Below, in pieces: positions 1 through 12,264 of a stretch of DNA of 64,000 nucleotides (positions within the stretch are counted from its first letter, which is position 1; every line of letters begins with the position of its first letter). The notes under the pieces are model-generated. The model did not search any database. It was not told where the DNA came from and was given only the letters and a program-made list of their open reading frames with translations. A program made the translations under genes and the position numbers. Source of the DNA: Lycium barbarum (Eukaryota; Streptophyta; Magnoliopsida; Solanales; Solanaceae); assembly GCF_019175385.1 (NCBI RefSeq), contig NC_083337.1, forward strand, positions 162,887,713 through 162,951,712, read 5' to 3'.

Positions 1-1390
1 AAATAACCTTAGACATAAATCCTGTGGTACATCCCAGAATGATCCACGTAATTATAGTTTAGGCAATACTAAGGCTGGAAATAGAATATAGATTGACAAA
101 TTGGCAAGGAAGATAAAGCCAAAAAGATTCCTCCTTAAACACCTGTCGTTCTGATTGGTCTCCTAGTCCTTACTGCCCATAACACCAGACACTGCATTTT
201 TTCATCAACTTCTCTCATACTTACTGATTTGTCCAAACTGTTTAACTGGATTAGATTCGGACAGAAGTCGTGTATTTAAGCTTGAACTGAATGTCTTTGT
301 CGGTTAACTTGGTTAAGCTTAAGGGGTGGTGGTAGAAGAGACCATTGTGAGCTTTCACCTTTAATTGGAGGTTTCTGTCTGTCGTTTCAGTTCTTGGGGT
401 TCGATTTCTGAAGATAAAGTAGAAATTTTGTTTTCTTAGTTCCTGTCTTCTTTTTCTTTTTTGACTTTATGACATGTATTGCATCCCGAATGATGTGTGG
501 CATCCACTTCCCAGGAGGAAGTGGTCTTAAGCGGATCTGAGGGGTTTTAGATACAGATCTTGCCAATTAAGGTGCGTAATGCAAAGAAAAATGTGTAGGA
601 GGGATTTTTATGAAAGTTGGAGGAGTAAAGTATGTACGAGGCCTTTTTTTTTTCTTTGTTTGGATGGAGAGCCATTCTCACGGTAGAAAGCTTGAGGAAG
701 AGGAGAAAGTGTACACTTGGACTTTCATGTATAAGAGAGTAGGGAGGATGTCAACCACCTATTACTTCATCGTCTTGCTGCACATAGGCTTTGGTGTACA
801 GTGGAACATGTTTTGTCACTGTGTATGTAGGTGTCAGATATTACTTATTTTATATATATATATATATACACACACTAAATCTTGACCACCATTAGCGAAA
901 TTACTGGCTTTGCTATTCGGAGGAACATTAAAGGAGTTTGCCAGGATGGAAATTCAGGAGAAAAAATCGAAGGAGGGCATGGGAGATAGTAGCCCTGTCA
1001 GTCATGTGGATTAGTGGGGGGAGAGGGGAATCGGAGAGGGCATTTGATGGAATAGAACTCTTTTGAATCTATTAGAGGAACCTTTTTGTTTTCTATACAT
1101 TATTGGAACACTTTGGATATTCCTGTTAGTACCGAGTATTGAGTGCATTTTGTGGAGAACCATGTTTTTCTTGTGAGGCTCTCTACATGTTGTAAATTTT
1201 GTATGTGGGGTTCTCCCCCTTTATTCAGTAAAATCGTCTTTTTGTCATTAACTTTAAAAATAATAAAAATAAAAAATAATAAAAAATACTGAATACATGA
1301 CCTTATGGTGTTATATACATGGAAACAAATAAGGTGATGCAACAGATGAAGTTTAATGTCAATTAGTTACAACATTTTGGTGCTTTCTCT

Positions 1391-1517
1391 TGAGCAGGGT
1401 CTTTCGAAAACAGCCTCCCTACCTCCCAAGGTACGAGTAAGGTCTGCGTACACTCTACCCTCCCCAGACTCCACATTGTGGGATTTCACTGGGTTTGTTG
1501 TTGTTGTTGTTGTTGTT
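1391..1517 (+). repeat. TS-family SINE
   Basis: The body (GGGTCTTTCGAAAACAGCC, then GGTCTGCGTACACTCTACCC) ends in a run of TTG units at 1496-1517. This is the layout of the tobacco TS SINE family. It lies in the putative intron just upstream of the exon at 1704. Confidence 0.8.
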
Positions 1518-1703
1518 AGTTACAACATTTTGGTGACCAGAGGTGTAACCAAGAGCTATTTCTGTGGACTGAGGAGAGAAGTATAGGAGACAAATACTCC
1601 ACAGATATGAACACTATGTTTAAATGCAGGCTATCTTGTAAATCAAGTAGACACATCGGCTTCTGCAGTAGTGTCTTACTGATTCAGAATCCCTTTCTTT
1701 CAG

Positions 1704-2883
1704 CTTCAAGATACAGAAACAACTTCAGGAGAGTCAGAGGTCAAATTTCAGGTTTCTAGAGATACTTTAGGTGCCATGTTGAGGTCAATGGCATATATCC
1801 GCGAGCAACTGTCAAATACAGTAAGTCCCTCGGCCTTTTTAGTAGATATCATCTGTTTTATCCATCCAACTTGAAAACCTTTGAAGATAAAATTGACTTC
1901 ACTGCTTTGTCATTATGGAGTTTTCCCTTGTTCCACTCAAATAGACTAGAGTTAAACCTGAATGGAAACGGTTTTCCTGCTGAAGTTTGTCTTCGATGTA
2001 ATCCGATCAATTTATCTATCTGGAATTCTCTTCCAGACTACGTGCGAAGCAGTAACCCTTCGCTGTTAACTACTTGAACAATACTCAATATAATTCTTAT
2101 GACATGAGAATAGGATATCTCGTCTAATGAAAGTCGGAAGTCCACTTTTCAGGTTTACATCATTTGCGGGGAAATAATATTGTCTGTGTATTTTCATTTT
2201 GAATCACATATCTCATTGAACTCGTATTAAAAAAAAAAAAAAAAAAAAATCTTGATCTTCTTGTAGCAATTTTGGCGCCTTAATATGAGAATATAACAGT
2301 ACAAGAAAAAGGAAAAAAGGAAGTGGTCATGTAGATGGCTGATCTATAATGAGTTAATTATAGCAAAGCAGATTTCTTGTATCAAACATCTTAAAATGAT
2401 ATACATGTTCTAGTCCACCAAAAGGAGACAAAATAAAAGTTAAATTTGCTAATCTCATCACGAATAAAAGCTTGTTTCACTGACATCTAGAACTCTCTCC
2501 GACACATTTAAGAATTTAATAGATGTCTATCTTTACCAAATACTTGTAACAGGAGCATGCAGTACATGCATGTGTGTGTATACATGTCCAAGTACATAGT
2601 TTAGCCATGGACTATCATAGAACGAGAAATAAGCTTATGCAGTGGTGCTTATTTTGGGGCCTTTCCCAGGATGTTTCCAGATAGTGTGATGAAGTGTTAT
2701 ATTTTGTAGCTTCCACATAGGAGTTCAGTTCTACAGTCTGTCAACATCGATATTTGTGTTTGATCAATTTGACTGATACATTGATCAGGCCCTTCTTGTT
2801 TGTTAGACGTTAACCGTTCACCTCAACTTGGATGGCAGGTTGAGTCGCAACTGGAGATTCCGGCAAAAAAGCAAAGGAAATAG
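1704..2883 (+). CDS. 3' end of a split gene, possibly a COMM-domain protein (partial)
   Basis: Two coding exons can be supported. Exon 1704-1820 is 39 codons in phase 0, preceded by a pyrimidine tract and CAG and followed by GTAAGT. Exon 2839-2883 is 15 codons ending in TAG, preceded by GGCAG. The joined tail reads [17 protein letters not shown], then a short helix, then a basic end PAKKQRK. The pattern of a beta strand followed by an amphipathic helix ([20 protein letters not shown]) resembles the C-terminal edge of COMM domains, which serve as dimerisation modules, but this is a weak match by eye. The basic C-terminus could be a nuclear-localisation or RNA-binding patch. Upstream exons are outside the window or were not recognised in 1-1703, which otherwise reads as intron with a TS SINE. 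The two-exon structure is fairly sure; the family name is tentative. Confidence 0.5.
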
Positions 2884-5219
2884 AAGTTATGTTCTTTTAC
2901 TATTTATAGCCAGTTGTGTGAATAGATAACCCTGCGGATTGGAGTGGTGCTGACATTCTTCTTTAAACGTGTAATTAGGATGGTTGAATTTGGAATTGTC
3001 CAAGTTCTCATTGTGTAGCTTTAGGTAGGATAGCAGTTTTACATGCTTTGCGTTTTCTGCATTATTTGTACATGTAAATTATTAATTTCAAGAATGCAAG
3101 GCCATGTGTTTTTTTCTTTTTTGGTTCTTTCTTTCTAAACAATGGTGTTCAAGCCAATTTGCTGCACCTCAACTGTTTCATTGGATACATGTTACCTCCC
3201 ACCAGTCCATGTAGCACAATTAAATCTGGCCACCAAGGCTTAGTCAGTTGGGAATAAGGGCAGATGTTTTTCTTAATACACTTCTTATGCTTTTGCAGGT
3301 ATGTCTAACAGTCTGATTAGTTTTCTATAAGTACCCCCAATATAGGTAATTTCATACCTTTGCTATTACTCTTGCTTGAACAACCCAGGTTATATTCTTG
3401 ACATACTTTTCATATTCTGCAAGCGCCAAGGAATTGAAGATTGGAACTTTTGGGGATGGCGGCATTTTGAGAGGATGAAATTAAATGCAACTTGCATATT
3501 GCATTAACCTAGATATTTCAATTAAGACAAATAGGACCTACAAATATACTCTTGTCGTTTGTCAATCTTTTATTTTAATATGAATTAAGATAATATTTTC
3601 CCGGTTTATGTCAAAGTTGATCAAATTAACCTCTTAAATTGAACTAGTTGCCCAAAAGGCAACTGCAAACTGATAGAGCGATAAACTTGTAAACGCTGTA
3701 CGATGGAATTGTGATTGGTCATTTTGTATAATAGCTTTGATGCTCGAGTCACAGTCTGCATGCATTTCAACTAATCCCACAAGGTACAAAATTATGGTCG
3801 GTCTTTCCGCACATATCTCTATGGACTAGGTTCGTTAAAAATATTGTGAAAGCAGCCTCGCCTATTATATTAGTAAAAGTTGATCTTAGGGTTGATAGCT
3901 TACTATTATTACACAGGAACTAGTTATACTTGTTCTCCGTTGATTTTTCAAATTGAATTGTAAAATGTCGTCGTCTGATTTCATGCAAATTTAATAGAAG
4001 AAATAAATGTGAAAAGCAATAGAACTATGAAAAAGTTGTGCTTAAAAGAAAAAGTTCGATTCTCATAAAACCAAAATTGACCAACGTATCTGACAAAAAT
4101 ATCCATCTCTCCATCTGTTTCCCTTTCTCTCACTTTGGAACTCGATACCAATAAAGAATCAACTTTCCAATTCCTCTGAAAGTCAATACTTTCTTGAGCC
4201 ACAATATAACTCTAAACAAAAAGTGTAAGATCTTATGCAACAAGTTATAAAATCAAATGTTATTGAGAAAATTTAACACATCCATGACACTCAAACTAGT
4301 AGAGGCAATTTTACGGGCGAACAAAAATATTGAGACTTCTCCATTTCTTTTTTATGTTATGTAAGTTGTTCATTAGACAGAAGGCAACAATTTTGTTAAT
4401 CTCCCTATGATCTGGTGAAATAGTGAACTATCAGTCATCCTTATGGCTCTGTATTTTTCCATCTTTTCCCCATCTCATGTAATTATTGAACTTTCTCTAG
4501 ATGTTTTTGGGAAGCTCTGGCAAGAGGGATCTGATCATAGTATCACCTTCTTATTTTATGTTTTGGAGGCAAAGGTCCATGTCCTCCCTCCTCCGTGTAC
4601 TTTTGGTTTTTGATAAATATACCAGGTTGGGCAATGCCTAACCCCCACCAGCAAGGTGGAACTTTCTTTTTTTTTTAAATTAAAAAAGGTCAGCATTAAA
4701 AAAAAAAGGTGAAGGCAACAAGAGTACCAACTTTTACGGACTTTTAGTTTTGAACTCTCTTCTTCGCAATTATCACCATATACTGCCAGTATAATCACCA
4801 TTTTCTAACAGCACGACCAATCAATGATCTGTTCCATGTTAATCAGATGTCTCAACAGTTGCTATAATTTCCTTAAAATTGCTTTAATGCGCAACACGAA
4901 AAAGCAGCACATCGTGATCATTAGCATTTCTCCCATTTTAAGAGACTATGAACATATATCCTAAAATTTGCCACATCGAGGGGGAGAAGGGAGAAAATGC
5001 TAATTCTACATAACTCAAAAACCAAACACGGAACCTGGAAATATCCAGAGAGCTGGAATGATTGTGCCACTAGAGCTCATCTGAACAGCAGCCAAACCCA
5101 AAATTTCTCCCGACTATAAAACGATCTTATGCATGTCAATGTGGTTAGATCAATCTTCATAACCTCAACACAATTTTAAACGCTCTTCCATCTACAACTC
5201 AACAGATACGTGCCTAGTG
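2884..5219. other. Intergenic stretch between two convergent genes, no gene seen
   Basis: This stretch lies between the stop of the + strand gene at 2883 and the stop of SERRATE at 5220, so it holds both 3' untranslated regions. It is AT-rich with short homopolymers (an A run just before it at about 2229-2250, and A/T runs near 4665-4710). No open frame with family similarity, tRNA or mobile-element end was recognised. Confidence 0.5.
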
Positions 5220-8200
5220 CTACAAACTTCTGTAGTCTATCACAGTAACTTCTTCTTCAGGTGCATCAAGATCTTGGTAACTGCAAAGTTATTAAAACTG
5301 TAGTTCAGTACAGGCGAATGCACAGATCTATAAACAGCACTTGTTTGGTTGTTATAAATCTACATCAGGAACGCCACATGTATTTAGATACTACGCATGT
5401 ATGCTCAGACTTACAGAAATCAGCGAATGCTAAATCTGGGGGAGAATATCTAGGATGAAATGAAGAAAAATTAGGTAAATTAGCTGTGAGCTTCATTAAA
5501 ACGCTCTTTGAACCACTCTTATCTAAAAATAAAAAGGATAGCTTATATTGAGCTCAGCAGCTATTAGAGAATATTTTGATTTTGAAGTTGGGTAAACATC
5601 AGCTGTAAGCTTTTTGAAACGCTCTTGTACAGCTCTTTTTTAAGAATAAAAAGGATAAGCTATTCTCAGATAGCTGCTGAGCTAAATCCAACACATATCA
5701 CACGAAGAGAGATCTTGGGAGATGCTGCCCAAAATTTCCAGTAGTCCCAAGAACACAGAAAATTATACAATTAAAGGTGGAATCCGACAGACATGGCTAA
5801 ATTAAGAATGATTAGTGCATCCTTGTACATTCTAACTTATCCTCTAGATGTATAACAGATTAAGCACTAGCTCTTCAAATAAGTTTGTGAAAGGCCTCTC
5901 CGATGATCTTTCTCAAAGTCATCCAAAAACTCTTAATCTAATATTTACTCTTTTAGTTTTTTATGACTTGTAGGACAACTCATCCAAAAGTATTAGCAAG
6001 ATTTGGATTATATATTGCCTTTTTCCCCAAGAAAAATAATTCCCTCAACTTTAATAGCAAACTGATCACAAGAGAATCTAATATATTGACAATTTAGTTC
6101 GCAACTCACTAGCTTCGGCATATTTTAGTGAGATCAGAATGATGGATCATGGCAACAAAGGTTCATGTTAAACAATAGGAAAAACTATGAATAGGCACAG
6201 TATACCTTCTTAAACGACGAGGATCTTGTCGAAATGCAGGAGGTAACGCAATTATTGGGGATGGCCCATTTGTTGCAGCCCCCGACAACCTACCACCTTC
6301 AAAAATAGAGGGCCGGCCACCTTGTTTTTGCATCATTCGCATTGCAACTTCAGGAGGTGCAGGTATAAAAGGCCCAAGTGGACTGTGATTGCAATGAAGA
6401 CGAAAGATGACAAAAAATTCAATAACAATGATAATACAAATTCATAGCTGGGACCTAAAAAATAATCAACTCAAGTTACCCGGCACCAGGAACAGGCATC
6501 AGCATAGGTGGAGGAGCTATGTCTGAGGAAAAAGGAGCAACTGGAAGCTCTTGTCCACCAAAGGTGTCAAACATATGTTCATCCGCATTGTCCTGACTGG
6601 CACCATCATTCTTGGATTGAAAATCCCCTGATTGAGAGTTCTCTGACCTATCAAACCTTTCACCACCGTTAGCTCGACCATCACGATCTCTACGGTTCCC
6701 TCTGTCATCCTTCACTCTACCATCTGGACCAAGTCGATGCCTTAGTGCCTTCTCTTTCTGCATAGCACCTTAGATGCAGTTAAATCACCATAAAGTAAAA
6801 ACAGATAAAAAGACTACAGCAGCAAACAATTACACAAGATTAAAATGTTCCAAAGATTATATAAAGACCAAGTAACTCTTCAGAAAAATTTGTCCAGAAA
6901 AACAAAAATAAGCATATAAAAAGAAGGTTTATACTAAAGTTCCGAATAGGACTAGCCTAACAATCAAGTGCAGACCGCCAAGAACGAGTGAGCAGGTGAA
7001 AAATGAAGCACAGAAAATCGGAAAGATGTCAGAAACCCATAATTGATCAGGTTAAAGCCATTATAATGAGCCATCACAATCTGCCAGCCGTGTAAGAAGC
7101 AATGCCTAAGGCTAAAACATGCATCCCATATTTACAGTTTTATAACTGGAGTGGTTGCTGGCGATATTTCAATCCAAGCGGATAGTTGTACATTCTTCTA
7201 AGTTCAAACCACTAGGAGGTTATTAGTTTCATTCAGCCAACGTCGTCTACTACACTGTTCAAACTTCTACTGATTCATAACAGTACCTCCACATAGTTAT
7301 GTGCACCTTCTGGCAAAACCACAAGTGCAATCTGTTTGGTTGTAATTAAATGATAACAGCTCCAGTTTTTCACCTCAGGAGGACACAGTTAAGCAGCTAA
7401 AAATGTTTTAAACCTTAGAGACCGAGGATCAAAAATTAGGTTCCTGTCCACCAATTCTATATCTCTTATCTGGTAGATCATATAGAGTTATCATAACATT
7501 TTGAGAATTTGAAAATCAAGTCCATATAGAGGGTTGTGATCTAGCAGTTCTGTATCCCTGAAGAAACTCAGTTACTCTTACTGACACCTCTCAGTTTGCG
7601 GAAGAAAGCCTTCCTATAACGACTAAAGTAAAGATGTTTTGTAGCTGGAAACAACGGAAGTATCTAGACATTATTAGAAAAAGAAAAGCCCTGAGAGAAA
7701 AACTAAAGCGAGCCAACCATATTTGTCAAGGGAAAAGCACAAGTAATGACTTCAGTTAGATATTTTACCTGTAGAGATGGCTGCATGACAGGGGTCCAAC
7801 CAGGCGCATTTTCATCACTGATATAAGCTAAAGGCATTAGTCTTGCAGCTAAAATAAATGAAGGCGGAAAAGAAATGCTACTCATAAAAAACTTACTTCA
7901 TATAATTCTGAAAGTATAGATCTTCACGCACTTTAGAAGTAAGCTCCATCACCAGATCAAGGTGTTTTAACTTCAAATGCTTATGGACGAACTCTGTAGC
8001 ATGGAAGAGCTTTGTACAACCCTTAGCTCCACAACCATATTTCCAACCATACTTCTCATCCTTAATCTTACGGATATAGGGATCTAAACCTTTTATAGCA
8101 GCTGCATCAATTTTTTCCTTTGCAGTCATTAGCTCCAAAGGATCCTGCCCCTTCAGCCTCCCTTGCCAACGTGCGTCAAGTTTCTTTTCCCACTCTGCCC

Positions 8201-11200
8201 CATTAGTTGTTACATTGGAAACCTTCCCCTCCACTCTCACATGCCGCAAACCCTTAGCTTCATTTGTTTCAGTCATGCCATAGTAATCCACCCCATGAAT
8301 GCGCCACAAATAGGTTAGAAGTGTATCAAGCAGCTCAGTCCCCTCAAGACCTTTTACTGAAGTTAAGCCCCTTATGATAATTACAGGGCCAGAGGTATCC
8401 CCATGAGACTTGTCTCTGCTTCCCCTATCATTATCAGACTGAGACAGTAAGTTATCCTCTATTCCCTTCTCAAAGTCAAGCTTGCCCACAAGTTCCTGTG
8501 CTTGTTCAATATCAATCTGGACTCTTCTAGGCTCAGAACTCACTTGGTGAGCCTTTGGAGCAGCTGAAAGTAAATCGGTATCTTTAGTGGGTCCCCTTCC
8601 ATGCTGCCTCCTTTTGCCACCGTCATCTGCTTCATCATCAGAATTTGGCTCACTTGATTGTCCTGGCTTGTTAGCAGAAGCAGGCGTAACCCTAGGACCT
8701 CTATTTTGCACACAGAAGAATTAATTAGTAACTGCAGTATGGTGTTCTCATCCTGCACATTTGGTCATTAAGGAGCGCAGCAGAGCTTACAAATCTAATA
8801 TTCCACTTTGCAAATCAAGGACGAAGTCTTTTGCCAACTTCCGTGCAAGTTCATTCCTCCTGCAGACCATGACGGAGAGAGGATGGATTTAATATAACCA
8901 ACAACATAAACTTGTTAAAAGCAACATGCATTCAGTTTGTCCAACTAATAAAACAGTGGCATCTCAAAGGTCTCTTTACAAACTCTCCAGAGTGCAAACA
9001 AGAATGCACCTTCCAATAACAGAAATTAAGTTTGTAGGATGGTATTTGTCTTTCAACCTGCACAATCAAATAACTCTTATTAGAAAACTGTAACACATCA
9101 GACTTATTCCCCACCCCCAGGCCCCACCTCCCAAGAAAAGGAGCTAGAATTTGACAGTACCATTCTTCATCTTTATGAACATCAAAATAAGCTCTTTTTT
9201 GGGCTTCTATATACCCAGACTTGTATTCTTGGTACCTGCATAATGATAAAAAGTACTCAATAATTTGACTATGACATTCACATATATAAAATATAAGAGA
9301 GGCGATATGTAATAGAAGAAGCCTTTCTATTTAGACCAGGGGCCAACCAAGTAAGCTAAACTGAAACATGTACAACGAGCTGTTTCCATTCTGACCTGCG
9401 CTCAGCTTCAGCTGGCAAAATATCATCTTCAAGCTCGTGAATGAACTGCTTATAAGACTTCAATCCTTCTCTGCAAAACAGTCCAAAAGTACATAACATT
9501 TTCATTCATCAAACAAATTACAAAACCAATCCTCGACAAACTTCATATAAACAGTTAAACCGAATGCAAATCACATAAAACCATAATTTTCCACACATGC
9601 AAAAAAGGCATTATGTGGTTGAACAACCCATCAATCAAATACATTACAATCTCAATACAGTCGAGGTTGGCTATACGAATCCTCTTATATCATCCATTCT
9701 ACTCTATTCAAGTCCATTTTATTCCAATACTAAATTACTTGTCTTTTAAGGCAAATTAAACATTTGCTAAATCTCACAGGTATCCTGGAAAAAACACCCG
9801 GTGCATAAAGATTCTGCCATGCTCTAGGTGTCGGCATTAGGTCAGGTCGCGTCGGTTTTGAAAAGTTTGATGCGGTTCATTGGTGTTTGGTTTTTCAAAT
9901 CGACAAACCGAAACCAACCAAAATTATCTCGGTATAGTTTTTGCTGGTTTAGTTTCTTGGTTTTCACTCAGAGCTTCTTCATCATCAAACAAAGTTACCC
10001 CAATCAGTTACCTAACCTAAATTGATTGCCAGAGCAATCTTTCAAGACAACTTCCTCCATGTGATTCTATATTTACCATGTCCTTTTTTACGACCAAAAA
10101 TTCTGTTTGGACAAACCCTTTGGGCCAACCACAGCCTTCGAAACTCAGGGATGATGGTCTGCTCTTCTACCCTTCTCCACTTAAATACTAGACTTAGTTC
10201 GTTTGGCACAAGGTGCAAACTTGTGACCTAAGACACAAATCCCTCAACTGTTGCATCTAACCCCCGAAATCATCCTATTATCACACCTAAGGAGCTTCTA
10301 CATGTGAAGATCTACATAAAGACATGGTCAAACTATCTCAAGTGACCATTTTTTATTTGATAGTATTTTTTATGCTACTTGCATCCTCTCATCATTTCTT
10401 ATTTTGCCCAATCTTATACGTCAAAGCATTCACTTCAACACTTGGACCATTACAAAATTCATCTTACGGATCTGTTGAGATTTACAAGCCCAACATTCAA
10501 TCTCATATAAATCCGCTTTTTTTTTTTGGTGATGACATGGGAACCCGCAGCCGCTACCCTTCGGGTGTGCACGGGGTAAATCAAGCTCTTGTGCAATAGC
10601 TCGCAAACCACACAGGTGAGATAACCCCCACTAGGCAAGCCCCGTGTGATGAGCTCAGCCCAGAAGGCAAGTCCCCTGTTGTTGTAGGCAGGGGGTTTCG
10701 AACCTGACACCTCCATTATGAAAGCCCCGTGCTCAACTAACTGAGCCACCCTTGTTGGTCATATATATCCGCTTTGTTTAATGCAAAAAGAAAGTAAATT
10801 TCAAATTGTTACTGACCAGATTGTTCTTTTGGTTCATATATATCCGCTTTGTTTAATGCAAAAAGAAAGTAAATTTCAAATTGTTACTGACCAGATTGTT
10901 CTTACTTACTTTCTTTTCCACCTGAACAAACATATGGAAGAGATCGTCTTCATTCCATTTATTTTACCTTGCTTAACCTTTCTCACAAGACACATTTTCT
11001 TTTCTCTCACAAATTCTTGATCCACAGATAAAACCAACAATATTAGCCAGAACAAGCTTACTTCCACTGTGTCACACCACAAAGATAAAATAAAACAAAC
11101 AATATCATTCAGCTGAGCATAGGATGAATTCTTCACGCAACTCACGACATGCAAATGGAAATCCAACTGTAGAACTTGGTTAAACATAGATGGGAGTCTA

Positions 11201-12206
11201 GGAAAAACCCTTTCAATAACTAGAAGTTGCGAAGCTAAGAAAACACAAATGCAAACAATGGAAAGGAAATTCTTTATGATACATAATTGTAGACCTTTCA
11301 TTGCTCCCTGCACCAAGAGAATTAGCAAATCCATCATGGCCAGTATCCCTATCTGGAAGAAAAAGACATAGAGATAAGAAGTTTCAGTAAAAGTTGATAG
11401 CATGTTGTAAAACAAAGTACTGACTATCACTTAAAAGAATCAACCTAGAAATGAAGGCCAAAAACATTGTAAAATCAATTTTTGTTATAATAAAACACTA
11501 ACTAGCACACATATCATACAATTGAAGTCAACTAAGCCAAAATATACCTACACACCTAGATAAAAGGTTAAAATATGAAACATTTACCTTTCAATCATTC
11601 TTTGAGACATAAAGAGGATTAGAAGTGATCTCTAAACTAACTAGAGAAGCATTAGAAGTAAATTTAAAGTAACCACACAAGAAACCGGAAACACACAACT
11701 TGTCAACAGCAAGCAAAGCAAACAGAAGGGAGATGCAAAAAATTGTGAAATAGATGATTGAACCGTGAAACCTAATAGCGGAACAACCAAATAAGAGAAC
11801 ACGTGACCAAAAGTTGCACTCTAGGAAGGTAAGGTACTAATAAGACAGATCACCTAGATAGCCAGCTGAGGAACGGTCCACGAATCGACCATGAGGTCTC
11901 TCGTCGTGATAACCAAGCCTGCCTCCTGTCTCGCGCTCATAACCAACTTGATAGTCATAACCATACCTGCAATGTCCAAAGTACATAATAAGATACCATA
12001 CAAAAGAAAAGATGTCGCACAAGCATTGTCAAAAGAATATACTGGGACGTTGATGAGAATTTTATTTTAAAAGGTAAACATGCGAAGCAGAAAAACTGAA
12101 AAATTCATAAAGGACTATGTGGAAGGACAAATACCGTAAATGATCATGTCATAGTATCATGAGTGGATCCGGCAAAAGAAAATTCTAATATTATCTTTTA
12201 ATATTG

Positions 12207-12264
<58 letters not shown>

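Noticed and set aside
10459..10749. Open frames on both strands at 10.3-10.75 kb
   Set aside because: They run through a SINE body and have no family similarity.
10700..10758. Possible tRNA gene
   Set aside because: The A- and B-box-like words are the head of a SINE; the acceptor stem does not close and an A tail and target duplication are present.
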